NCBI GenBank assembly: GCA_040755615.1 | Contig: JBFMAL010000009.1 | Span: forward strand, 1 to 64,000 | Origin: DYEP01 sp040755615 | Lineage (GTDB): Bacteria > Bacillota > Sulfobacillia > DUSP01 > DYEP01 | DNA length: 64,000 nucleotides | Reading direction: 5' to 3' | Shown here: positions 34,701 through 42,483 of the stretch, in pieces | Layout: each line of letters starts with the position of its first letter | Numbering within the stretch: position 1 is the stretch's first letter | Program-made: the position numbers and the translations under genes | Notes under the pieces: model-generated | What the model was told of the DNA's origin: nothing | Seen by the model: only the letters and a program-made list of their open reading frames with translations | Databases searched by the model: none

Positions 34701-36205
34701 GCGAAGCTGAGGTCCGGCACCTGGCCGATGGCTGATATGATGGTGTCGCCCGCGACGGTGAACAGAGAACCCGGGATGGGCTCGGGCCTTCTCCTGCCGG
34801 AGGCGTCGGGCTTGCCAAGCCGCATGCGCACACACTCAAGTCCGCGTGCGACCCCGTTTTCCGCAATGACTCGGTGCGGCGCCGTGAGGAACTGTATCTC
34901 TATTCCCTCACGCTGCGCTTCTTCGACCTCGTGCTCGTTTGCGGGCATTTCGGCCCTGGAGCGCCTGTAAAGGATGGTCACTTTCTTCGCGCCCAGCCTG
35001 AGCGCGGACCGCGCCGCGTCGATGGCCACGTTGCCGCCGCCGATGACCAGCACGGACTCTCCGACCTTCACGGGCTTTTGGAGGTTCATCTCTCGCAGGA
35101 AATCCACGCCCGATAGCACGCCGGCGGCGTCCTCTCCCTCAATGCCCAGCCTTTGCTCGCGGTGAGCGCCCACCGCGATGAACACGGCCCTGTAGCCCTG
35201 GGCCTTCAGGTCGGAAAGGCTCACGTCGCGGCCCAGCGCGGTGTTGCACCTGATCTCCACGCCCAGCCTTTCGATGGCGCCGATCTCCGCTCGGATCACG
35301 TCCTTCGGCAGCCTGTAGGGCGGGATGCCCACGGTGAGCATGCCGCCTGCCACAGGCAGCGCCTCAAACACCGTGACGTCAAATCCCTCGAGCGCCAGGT
35401 CGTAGGCGCATGTCAAGCCAGCGGGACCTGAACCCACCACGGCCACCTTGACGCCGCGGGAGGGCTTGGGCTCGGGATCGACACACACGCCCCTTTCATA
35501 TTCATAGTCAGCGATAAACCTCTTCAAATGACATATGGCGATTGGGTCGTCTATGAGGCCGCGCTTGCAGCTGGCCTCGCACGGGTGGTGACACACCCTC
35601 CCGCATATGGCGGGCAGGGGGTTGTTTCGCTTCACCAGCCGTACCGCCTCTTTGAACTTGCCATCCCGGATGAGTGCCACGTAACCCTGGGCGTGCACTC
35701 CCGCAGGGCAACTCACAGTGCATAACGCCCTGTCCTTCTTCTCTATGCTGAACGCGTTGGGGTACGCCTGGGGGAATGGCCGGAACACGGCCTTCCTCTC
35801 GCCCAGCCCGTACTCGTACTGGTTTTTCACCCTGACCGGACAGGCCTTTTCGCAGTCCCCGCAGCCCGTACATTTAGACAGGTCGATATACCGGGGATTC
35901 TGCCTGATCTTCACCTTGAACTGGCCTTCGGTCCCTTCGATATCCAGGACTTCGGCGTTCGTCAGGCTCTCTATGTTGAGGTGCCTGCCGCATTCCACAA
36001 GCTTTGGAGAAAGGATGCACATGGCGCAGTCGTTGGTGGGAAAGGTCTTATCAAGGCGCGCCATGGTACCGCCGATGGATGGGGACTTCTCCACCAGGTA
36101 GACGTAAAACCCGGATTCGGCCAGGTCCAGTGAGGCCTGCATGCCCGCTATGCCCCCGCCGACCACCAACGCCGCTCCCACTTTGTTCTTTCTGTCAGCG
36201 GCCAC
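31781..36205 (-). CDS. HdrA-GltD-HdrA triple-flavin fusion (second copy)
   Basis: 1474 aa, the same architecture as 14509-18951. HdrA start (ALVVGGGIAGMQASLDLAES, PTNDCAMCILSPKLV, CTGCGDCEKACP); inserted GltD-like module (SCPAGVHAQGYVAL, CGRVCHHPCEASC, KVAVVGSGPAGLTCAYDLA, VLVIGGGNVAIDAARSALRL, PGVFAGGDAVTGP); HdrA remainder (CLDCGVCSECLECEAAC, FVQCIGSRD); then a second whole HdrA (GVFVCHCGINIGG, VVASCSPRTHE, AMVIGGGPAGMTAA) ending CTGCGACEQLC and CKGCGSCAANC. The two copies share domain order and many motifs but differ throughout, so the duplication is old or came by separate transfer. The last cluster motif has lost the usual proline (NCRCG). Confidence 0.88.
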   Translation of the reverse strand: MAADRKNKVGAALVVGGGIAGMQASLDLAESGFYVYLVEKSPSIGGTMARLDKTFPTNDCAMCILSPKLVECGRHLNIESLTNAEVLDIEGTEGQFKVKIRQNPRYIDLSKCTGCGDCEKACPVRVKNQYEYGLGERKAVFRPFPQAYPNAFSIEKKDRALCTVSCPAGVHAQGYVALIRDGKFKEAVRLVKRNNPLPAICGRVCHHPCEASCKRGLIDDPIAICHLKRFIADYEYERGVCVDPEPKPSRGVKVAVVGSGPAGLTCAYDLALEGFDVTVFEALPVAGGMLTVGIPPYRLPKDVIRAEIGAIERLGVEIRCNTALGRDVSLSDLKAQGYRAVFIAVGAHREQRLGIEGEDAAGVLSGVDFLREMNLQKPVKVGESVLVIGGGNVAIDAARSALRLGAKKVTILYRRSRAEMPANEHEVEEAQREGIEIQFLTAPHRVIAENGVARGLECVRMRLGKPDASGRRRPEPIPGSLFTVAGDTIISAIGQVPDLSFADEAPEITDRGRWLKADPDTLETSVPGVFAGGDAVTGPATVVEAVAAGKRAAESILRYLEGRDLREDRVFDKPHMVVGDVPKERAREARKKWPTLPLSERLSGFAEVELPYTAEQAVAEASRCLDCGVCSECLECEAACRANAVMHDDEPVIREIEVGAVVLCPGFEAFDPSPLTQYGYGKYKNVVTSLEFERILSASGPYEGHVVRPSDHRTPKRIAFVQCIGSRDVKEAESYCSSVCCMYAIKEAVIAKEHVSGDLDITIFFMDMRAYGKDFEKYYNRAREEHGVRFVRAKVYGVEEDRSNQNLRVRFTHEDGHMDTEEFDMVVLSVGMRPKADTVELAKRVGLHLDEHNYVLSSGVAAVATSTPGIFVSGAFAGPKDIPETVMEASAAAAAVGSVLAPERFTRVSAKQYPKERDVRNKRPRIGVFVCHCGINIGGVVRVPEIVEYARTLPYVVYAEENLYTCSQDTQDKIKALIEEHDLNRIVVASCSPRTHEPLFQQTIREAGLNPYLFEMANIRDQCSWVHMHEPAAATRKAKDLVAMAVAKAARLEPLKRHKVPVIQKAMVIGGGPAGMTAALGFADQGYPVYLVEREDSLGGNLKKLAKSLEGTDYKKLLSELVDRVSNNELVTVYTGAEIEAIDGFVGNFKTTLSVRGEKVSFEHGAVVVATGGKEYEPTEYLYGTDDRVMTQTQLEQRLAKGALPGRRVVMIQCVGSREPERPYCSRVCCGQAVKNALDILAADPSAEVTVLYRDMRTYGLKEDYYRAAREAGVTFIRYDDQAKPVVQALDGRLTVRVHDAVSGCDAEMDADCVVLGAAIVPHDDSKAVAQLLKVPVNDDRFFLEAHVKLRPVDFATDGVFVAGLAHAPKTVSESISQAMAAVGRAVTVISKESIEAGGIVASVIENRCTGCGACEQLCVFSAIRVNPDKKVAEVESAVCKGCGSCAANCRCGAIVLRGFTEEQILAEVAALPW

Positions 36206-36208
36206 CGT

Positions 36209-36691
36209 CTACTCCTCCCCCGAACCTAAAGAGTTTACCACTCCCGCAAGCAGCGCGCGAAAGTCGACGCTCTCTGACTTTGCCTTGCCGGGAAGCATGG
36301 ACAGCACCAGCGCGCGCCTCACCTTCTGCGAGAACTCGTCGGCCTGCTCCATCCTTTCGAGGAAGGATGGGTGCACGAAGCCGTGCTCCACGGCCATCTC
36401 ACGAAGTACTCCCATGATGTCCGTGAACCGGACGTCTTGCGGGCAGTGCGCGTGGCAGGTGTGGCACGTGGTGCAGAGCCATATGAGATCCGACGAGAGC
36501 ACTTCCTCGCGGAGGCCAAGGAGTACCTTTCTTATAATCCGCCTCGGGTTGTATTCTTCGTCCACTTCCGCCACCGGGCAGCCGGCGGTGCACACGCCGC
36601 AAGCAAAACATGTCTTGATCCTGTCTCCGCCGGGCCGGCTTGCCACCTCATACTTGAACCTGGGATCCACTTTTGTCTCACACAAGGCCAT
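36209..36691 (-). CDS. hdrC: HdrC-like iron-sulfur protein without an HdrB partner
   Basis: 160 aa with CFACGVCTAGCP (about residue 28) and CTTCHTCHAHCP (about 73), the two HdrC cubane sites. Unlike the other hdrC genes in the window, no hdrB is adjacent; instead it follows the QmoA/QmoB-like and MvhD genes. QmoC of sulfate reducers is an HdrC fused to a membrane domain, but no helix is present here. Clear GGAGGGAG ribosome binding site. Confidence 0.85.
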   Translation of the reverse strand: MALCETKVDPRFKYEVASRPGGDRIKTCFACGVCTAGCPVAEVDEEYNPRRIIRKVLLGLREEVLSSDLIWLCTTCHTCHAHCPQDVRFTDIMGVLREMAVEHGFVHPSFLERMEQADEFSQKVRRALVLSMLPGKAKSESVDFRALLAGVVNSLGSGEE

Positions 36692-36709
36692 ACAATTCTC
36701 CCTCCTCGG

Positions 36710-37126
36710 CTATACCGCGTCAAAACCTGCGCGGGAGGATATTCCGTTCAACTTGACTGCCATTTCGTCTATGGCGCGGACGAAGCGTGCGGGCGTCGCA
36801 GGGGAAACATTCACCATGGAAAGCCTATCCGGGTCAAGCCCTGCGTCCTGAAGCTGCGCCTTCAGATATTCCACTCTCTTGCTCGCACGCACGTTGCCTG
36901 AGACAAAGTTGCAGGCGTCCTCGAAACAACCGAACACCAAGACTCCGTCGGCGCCCTGCTCGAATGCCTTGAGAATGTGGATCGCGTCCACCCTTCCTGA
37001 ACACTCCACAGGATAAAACATTACGCCACCGTCAAGCCTTGCGCCCTTGCTCACAGCCTCAAATAAGCACTTGCTCGCCGAATGTTCGCAACAAAAAGCC
37101 ACTATCCGGGGCGACCTGTCGCTCAC
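36710..37126 (-). CDS. MvhD-like [2Fe-2S] protein (third, divergent copy)
   Basis: 138 aa. Cysteines: CCEHSASKC near residue 12, VECSGRVDA (about 39) and FGCFEDACNF (about 64), an MvhD pattern with a variant first motif. In QmoB this domain is fused behind the HdrA-like part; here it is separate, but its GTG start overlaps the QmoB-like gene by 4 bp (GTGA), as expected for a split fusion. GGGAGGG precedes the start. Confidence 0.82.
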   Translation of the reverse strand: MSDRSPRIVAFCCEHSASKCLFEAVSKGARLDGGVMFYPVECSGRVDAIHILKAFEQGADGVLVFGCFEDACNFVSGNVRASKRVEYLKAQLQDAGLDPDRLSMVNVSPATPARFVRAIDEMAVKLNGISSRAGFDAV

Positions 37127-38664
37127 AGCGCTCCCTCCCCACTCGATGCGAGTTCTGCCAGGAATTCCTCGTCGGTATATGCGATGACACTTATGGCCCG
37201 GGCGGGGCAGGCCGAGGCGCACACGCCGCAACCTTTGCATTTTGAGCCGTCAACCCTGGCAGCGGATTTGTCCGACATGCTGTAGCTGTCGATAGCGATG
37301 GCTCCGAACGGGCAGAGCCTCACGCAGGTGAGGCACCTGGCACACAGCGCCGCGTCCACCGCCACCTTGTCGCTCGTGTCCACGCACGAAAGGAAGCGTT
37401 CTATCTCATCCGCAGCCTGGTACGCATCAAGCGCCTGTTCGTAGTCGTCAAGATCCGCCCTTGCCTCGCCCACCACAAAGATACCCACGCGCGCGCTGTT
37501 CACCCCGGAAAACCTCACGTTGCCGGGCTGCACAGGCGAAAGCCCGAGCACCCTGGCAGCGCCAGCCAGTGCCTTCGAGGGTACCAGCGTCTCGTCAACG
37601 ACCAGGATGTCAAGGGGCAAATGGAGCGGTTGTTCCATCCACTGCCCGCCAAGAGACGGCAAATGGCAGCTGACGACGAGAGCGTCTTCCTCTGTTGACA
37701 CCGAAAACGCTCGCCCTTCTTTCTTGATCACCAGCACTCCCGCTTCCCGCGCCTGCCTGTACTTGGCTTCAAGTCCTTTGCCCGCAACCTTTACATCCCG
37801 GCAGAACACGTACGCTTCGCCGCCAAAGCGCGTGACAACGTCTTTGGCTAGGTCAAGCGCCTGAGTTACATATCGCTTGGAGTGCTCGGTGGAAACGTCC
37901 ACCATGAAGCCGACACGGCGTCCCCTGAGCCTCGGTACGCATACTGTACTCTCGCTGTTTAAAAGACACGAAAACCCTGTCATGGAGTATATGCCCATGC
38001 CCAGTTCAAAGCCGTGATCCGCCTGACGGTACTCCGAGTTTTGGGACTCGGCCAGCACCAAAGCTCCGGCGGGCAGGTCCAACTTTTCGCCGGCCTTCTC
38101 CACCGTGAGCGAAAAGCGCCCAGGGCCGCCCTCGAGCCTGATGAGACTCGCGCCAGCGAGCACCGATACGCCCGCTGTATCAAGCAGCGCAGCTTTCTCC
38201 GGGGGCATGCCGCCTTCCGCCTCGGTGATCAGAGTCACCTTCTTGCCCCGTCCGGCCAGCAGCCCGGCGACATGAAGCCCCGCAGGGTTATCACCCACCA
38301 CGACCACTTCATCCGAGGTCACACATGAAGATGCCGGCTTCCTGGCAGCCTTTGCGCGAGCCCGGGCCACAGCGCGGGCGAGTAACTCTCTGGCCTTGTC
38401 GCCGGGTTCCCGGTACATGAACGCGCAGCCTTCCCGGAGGTCCAAGAACACGCTGTCAGTCCCTGCGCTGCCTGCTAGAAGCCTTCTTGCGAGAAACGGC
38501 GGGCACGCGCCGATCACCGCGGGGCCCCCGTCCAACACGCCTTTATCCTCTCCGCAGAGGCACTCCACCGCCGTGCCGCCGAACTCAGACGCAAGCGCGT
38601 TAATGTCGATGCGGTCCGAGATGGCGCCCCTGCAGCCGCACAGCACCAGCTTGAATTCATCCAT
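37123..38664 (-). CDS. HdrA/QmoB-like flavoprotein
   Basis: About 513 aa. An N-terminal HdrA-type segment (LVLCGCRGAISDRIDI, ECLCGEDKG), FAD-binding VVVVGDNPAGLHVAGLLAG at about residue 120 (a degenerate GxGxxG), and YVFCRDVKVAGKGLEAKYRQA. It ends with ferredoxin motifs CARCLTCVRLCP and CKGCGVCASACP. It lacks the PTxDCAxC block found in full HdrA, so its flavin site may not bifurcate. With the next MvhD gene it equals QmoB. ATG at 38664 shares a base with the upstream stop; GTG at 38667 is also possible. Confidence 0.78.
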   Translation of the reverse strand: MDEFKLVLCGCRGAISDRIDINALASEFGGTAVECLCGEDKGVLDGGPAVIGACPPFLARRLLAGSAGTDSVFLDLREGCAFMYREPGDKARELLARAVARARAKAARKPASSCVTSDEVVVVGDNPAGLHVAGLLAGRGKKVTLITEAEGGMPPEKAALLDTAGVSVLAGASLIRLEGGPGRFSLTVEKAGEKLDLPAGALVLAESQNSEYRQADHGFELGMGIYSMTGFSCLLNSESTVCVPRLRGRRVGFMVDVSTEHSKRYVTQALDLAKDVVTRFGGEAYVFCRDVKVAGKGLEAKYRQAREAGVLVIKKEGRAFSVSTEEDALVVSCHLPSLGGQWMEQPLHLPLDILVVDETLVPSKALAGAARVLGLSPVQPGNVRFSGVNSARVGIFVVGEARADLDDYEQALDAYQAADEIERFLSCVDTSDKVAVDAALCARCLTCVRLCPFGAIAIDSYSMSDKSAARVDGSKCKGCGVCASACPARAISVIAYTDEEFLAELASSGEGAL

Positions 38665-39887
38665 CACGACGACACCTCCGCCTCAAGCCGGGATACGAGC
38701 GACATTGCCGCGCCCTGCGCGTGGGCGATGGCGTCCGCGATGGTCATGGGCTTGGCGCACGCCCCTGCCACCACCACGCCTGGCCTGCGCGTGGCGAAAT
38801 GGCCGGTCTCGTCAAAGAATCCGTGCTCGTCAAGGTTCAGCCCAAGTCGCCTGCCGACCAGCGCCGCGTCTTCGCGCGGCCAGATGCCTGTGGACAGCAC
38901 CACCAGGTCAAACTCGGCATGCGCGACCCGGGCGCTTGATTGGTCCTCGTATCTGACCAACACGCCCTGCTTTCCCTTCTTGATCTCCACCGGCATCCCC
39001 GACACGAACCTGGCGTGTGCCTTGCACTCTTCATATACCTTGGAAAAGCCTTTACCTGCCGACTGTATGTCCATGTAGAACAGGGTAAACTCGGTGTCAG
39101 GCCGCTCTTTCCTTAGGGCGTTGATCATCCTCAGCGCATACTTGCAGCACACCTCGGAGCAGTAGTTTCTCCCGAGGGGGATGTTACGGGAACCCACGCA
39201 CTGCACGAACGCGATGCGCCGGGGCGCTTGGCCATGAAGGAGCAGCGTCCCGTGCTGTCTCAGCGCTTCCTCCGCCTCCATGGCCGTCATCACGCCGGGT
39301 ATCCTGCCGTAGCCCAGGTCCCATGCGTTCGCGGCATCGAACGGGGAGAACCCGGTCGCCACCACCACTCCGTCCGCGCGCAGCGTAAATGTCCGGGCCG
39401 GCAGGAGCTGTATCGCCCCGAAAGCACATGCAGTCCTGCACTTTCCGGCGCAATCTGCGGGGCATTCTGCTTCGTTCATCACCACGGCCTGCGGATATGC
39501 ACTCGCAGGCGCTCTCTTTATGGCGCCGGCGGTGCAGCTGTCCATGCACTGGCCGCATGCCGTACATTTGTCAGGGTCCACCCATCTTTCCCTCTGGGTC
39601 ACCTCGACGGTGAAATCTCCGGGGAAGCCCCGGAGGGCGGTTACCGATGCCCTGGTGTGCACCGCCACTCCAGACAGGTCTCCGAGCTCCTCCATCTTAT
39701 CGCTAACCAGGCAGACACCGCACATGGTGCAGCTTGATGACGCCTTACACCCGTAGGTGATCGCGCGTCCGCCCAGGTAGTCGGCTCTGTCGACGATGTG
39801 CACGTCGATTCCCCGTCGCGCGAGGGAAAGGGCGGCGGAAACCCCGGCTATACCTCCACCAATGATGATGACAGTACGTTTTGCCAA
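38664..39887 (-). CDS. Short HdrA/QmoA-like flavoprotein
   Basis: 407 aa, the size of QmoA. FAD-binding VIIIGGGIAGVSAALSLARR at the N-terminus, SSSCTMCGVCLVS in the HdrA cysteine position, CTACGQCMDSCTAG and CPADCAGKCRTAC (about 110-150), FVQCVGSRNIPLGRNYCSEV, and VVLSTGIWPREDA. No C-terminal ferredoxin. TTG start after a G-rich ribosome binding site. Forms a pair with the overlapping QmoB-like gene and lies between acsE and the MetF electron-transfer genes. Confidence 0.8.
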   Translation of the reverse strand: MAKRTVIIIGGGIAGVSAALSLARRGIDVHIVDRADYLGGRAITYGCKASSSCTMCGVCLVSDKMEELGDLSGVAVHTRASVTALRGFPGDFTVEVTQRERWVDPDKCTACGQCMDSCTAGAIKRAPASAYPQAVVMNEAECPADCAGKCRTACAFGAIQLLPARTFTLRADGVVVATGFSPFDAANAWDLGYGRIPGVMTAMEAEEALRQHGTLLLHGQAPRRIAFVQCVGSRNIPLGRNYCSEVCCKYALRMINALRKERPDTEFTLFYMDIQSAGKGFSKVYEECKAHARFVSGMPVEIKKGKQGVLVRYEDQSSARVAHAEFDLVVLSTGIWPREDAALVGRRLGLNLDEHGFFDETGHFATRRPGVVVAGACAKPMTIADAIAHAQGAAMSLVSRLEAEVSS

Positions 39888-39914
39888 AGGTCAAAGCCCC
39901 CCTTTTTTTGCTTT

Positions 39915-40709
39915 TTAGGACCTTTTCGCCTTGAAGACCTTGAGGTAAGAATCGGCGTACACTTCCTGGTTCAGAAGAATGCGCGCCGTAGCGATTGCGT
40001 CCATGAGCGCCTCGTCCTCCACGTTGCAGATGGCCGCGTCAAGCCCAGCCGCCATGGCCATTACCATGTAGGTCCTGTCGATGAGAGGCCTATCGAGCGC
40101 CTTCTGCGATACGTTGGACAGCCCGAGCACCGTCTTGGGCGGGGGGCTGGACAGCGTCTTCACCGCCGTGATGGTCTTTAACACCTCGGGCGCGTGATCC
40201 TGTGCCACGTTGACGGGGAGAATGAGCGCGTCAATGAACAGGTCCTCGAGCGGGAACTCGAACTCGTCCGCCGCGGCCACCAGCTCCATGGCGAGCGCTG
40301 TCCTCATATCAGCGTCTTTGGGTATGCCCTTTTTGTCCATAGTCAGGCCGACCAGCTTAGCCCCGAACTTCTTGGCCATGGGGAACACCCGCTCGATCTT
40401 GGGCCTGTCCGCATGCACCGAGTTGATCATGGCGGGCGCCTTGCAGATCTCAAGGCCCGCCTCTATCGCATCGTAGTTGGTGCTGTCAAGGCAGAGCGGT
40501 GTATCAGTGACTTCCTGTATGGTCTCGACGAGCCAGCGCATGGCAGCCACCGGGTCCGCCGCAGATGGGCCCACGTTCACGTCGAGGTAGTGAGCTCCGC
40601 ATTCAGATTGCCTGACCGCCCATTCCTGTATGGTCTTTGAATCCATATTCTTGATCGCCCGACCTACATCTCGAAACATGCCGTTGATGCGTTCGCCGAT
40701 CAGGATCAT
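39915..40709 (-). CDS. acsE: Methyltetrahydrofolate:corrinoid/iron-sulfur protein methyltransferase
   Basis: Transfers the methyl group of methyl-THF to the cobalt of CFeSP. A 264-aa pterin-binding TIM barrel: ILIGERINGMF start, GAHYLDVNVGPSAADP, LCLDSTNYDAIEAGL, INSVHAD, VGLTMDKKGIP, ALILPVNVAQDH and VLGLSNVSQ with the folate-contacting asparagine. Normal length for AcsE. Follows acsD by 12 bp. Confidence 0.95.
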   Translation of the reverse strand: MILIGERINGMFRDVGRAIKNMDSKTIQEWAVRQSECGAHYLDVNVGPSAADPVAAMRWLVETIQEVTDTPLCLDSTNYDAIEAGLEICKAPAMINSVHADRPKIERVFPMAKKFGAKLVGLTMDKKGIPKDADMRTALAMELVAAADEFEFPLEDLFIDALILPVNVAQDHAPEVLKTITAVKTLSSPPPKTVLGLSNVSQKALDRPLIDRTYMVMAMAAGLDAAICNVEDEALMDAIATARILLNQEVYADSYLKVFKAKRS

Positions 40710-40721
40710 GGTGTTCCCTCC

Positions 40722-41696
40722 TTAAAAGTGGTTCGGAACCATCATCTGGTCGATATGCTTCTTAACTAGCTGGACAGCCTTTGGGTGCCTTAAGACCAGC
40801 ACGTGAGCACCGGCCTGGAGCAGCGCGCCCGCGGTGACCGCTTCCCAGAGCACGGATCTGGTATCCACCTCGCCCCACGTGGGGAATTCTGATGCGGGTG
40901 CGTTGGCCTCTTTGGACCTCCATGATTCATAACCGACATTGCATATAACGGGCATGGACAGCATCTTATCCCCACCTAGCGCGCCCAGGCGTATCCGTTC
41001 CATGATGGAGTACACGTACTCGATGCCGTAGCCGAGCCCCGCCACCGTCGGGTCGATGAGCACGCGCTCAAAGGGCAGGTTCATCTCGGTGATCAGGATG
41101 TTCAGCTGCTTGCATATATTGATGTCGATCGGCGATTGGGCGATGATCGTGTGCTTGTGCACCATGCAGGCGGCGGTAAGCGTCTTGTAGTTCTCCTGGG
41201 TAGCCGTGCCGAGCACCAGGTTTTCGCCTGCAGCGGCCTCCGCCACCACTGGAAGCACCTCGTTGTCCTTTTCGTCGTCACCGCATCCGATAACGATCAG
41301 CGGGACTGATACGGCGGAAAGCACGCTCTTCACTGTGCTCGCGCATGCTTCGGGCGATCTGTTCTCCCCTTCGGGGTCCGCCCCGTTGAGCCGGAGGCAG
41401 ATGAGGTCCGCCCCGTAATCCTCAACACACTTTTTGGCCCAGGCCGCGGGATCATCAAGTACGCCGGCGAAGGGCTCCGTAAGGTGCGCTGCCCAGCCTT
41501 CTGGCTGGACGTCCAGGACCTCCATGGCGACTACCGGCCTGTTTGCCACCTCTCCCTCAAAATGGAGGAAAGGTAGTGTGCTGTCTCCGCCGACCTTTAT
41601 TACGTGAGACCTGGTCCCGCCCATCTCCTTGGTAGCCCCGAGCACGACCTCACCGACCCTGCTCGTGTACCGTTCCTTGAGCTTTTCAACAGCCAT
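40722..41696 (-). CDS. acsD: Corrinoid/iron-sulfur protein small subunit
   Basis: The small CFeSP subunit, a TIM barrel that with AcsC carries the methylated corrinoid. 324 aa starting MAVEKLKERYTSRVGEVVLG; contains GGDSTLPFLHFEG, DLICLRLNGADPEG and VLIDPTVAGLGYGIEYVYS. ATG at 41696 has GGGGAG upstream; an upstream in-frame start at 41741 lies inside cooC and is unlikely. Confidence 0.94.
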   Translation of the reverse strand: MAVEKLKERYTSRVGEVVLGATKEMGGTRSHVIKVGGDSTLPFLHFEGEVANRPVVAMEVLDVQPEGWAAHLTEPFAGVLDDPAAWAKKCVEDYGADLICLRLNGADPEGENRSPEACASTVKSVLSAVSVPLIVIGCGDDEKDNEVLPVVAEAAAGENLVLGTATQENYKTLTAACMVHKHTIIAQSPIDINICKQLNILITEMNLPFERVLIDPTVAGLGYGIEYVYSIMERIRLGALGGDKMLSMPVICNVGYESWRSKEANAPASEFPTWGEVDTRSVLWEAVTAGALLQAGAHVLVLRHPKAVQLVKKHIDQMMVPNHF

Positions 41697-41730
41697 GGCT
41701 ACTCCCCTTTCTTTAAGACAAGCCTTATGA

Positions 41731-42483
41731 TCAAATGCCACGCGCCTCGAGGATGGCGCCGACCGCTACTACTGACGGGGCGTCATCCGGCAGTTCGAGC
41801 AGGGCGCGGCCCTTCAAATCATATTCAGATACCAGCGGATCAAAGGGCACGGTGCCGGCGAGCGTAAGGCCCTGCGCCTCTATCTCAGGCATTAGCGCGA
41901 CGAGATCGCCCTCGCGCGCCCGCGTGACCACCAGGTACATCTCTCTTACATCAAGTCGCAGCGCACCGACAAGCGCCCTCACCCTGCCTGCGGAGCGAAT
42001 GCCCCTCACCGTCGGGTCCGAAGTAACAAAGAGCACGTCCACATCCCTGGCCACGCGACGTGACAAGTGCTCAAGCCCTGCCTCATTGTCCATAACGAGG
42101 TAGGGGTAGTTCCGCGACAGGATTTCCATGTGCCTTCGAAGCAAATCATTAGGAAAACAGTAGCAGCCCGGTCCCTCGGGCCCTCCCATAACCAGAAGGT
42201 CTACGTCCTTGCCTTCCGACAGCGCCGCGTTCAGCCTGTACTCTATGAACTGGTCTTTGCTCATGCCCGCGGGCAGCGCCTTACTCTCCTTTGTCTCCGA
42301 AATAATTTCTGAGATGGTATGGGAAACCGGAAGCCCCAGGGCCTCGTTCAGGTTGGCATTGGCATCGGCGTCCACTGCCAAGACCGGCTTCTTCCCGTTT
42401 TTCACAAGCCAGCCTACAGTCAGTGCGGCGAACGTCGTTTTGCCCGTGCCCCCTTTGCCCGCGAGAGCGATATGCTTCTTCAC
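41731..42483 (-). CDS. cooC: CODH/ACS nickel-insertion ATPase, CooC/AcsF family
   Basis: MinD/NifH-type P-loop ATPase maturing CODH or ACS with nickel. 250 aa: deviant Walker A AGKGGTGKTTFAAL at residue 8, ADANANLNEALG, GPGCYCFPNDLLRR containing the CxC metal-binding pair, LVMDNEAGLEHLSRR, and the TSDPTVRGIRSAGRV nucleotide motif. Its start overlaps the acsV stop (ATGA). Confidence 0.93.
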   Translation of the reverse strand: MKKHIALAGKGGTGKTTFAALTVGWLVKNGKKPVLAVDADANANLNEALGLPVSHTISEIISETKESKALPAGMSKDQFIEYRLNAALSEGKDVDLLVMGGPEGPGCYCFPNDLLRRHMEILSRNYPYLVMDNEAGLEHLSRRVARDVDVLFVTSDPTVRGIRSAGRVRALVGALRLDVREMYLVVTRAREGDLVALMPEIEAQGLTLAGTVPFDPLVSEYDLKGRALLELPDDAPSVVAVGAILEARGI

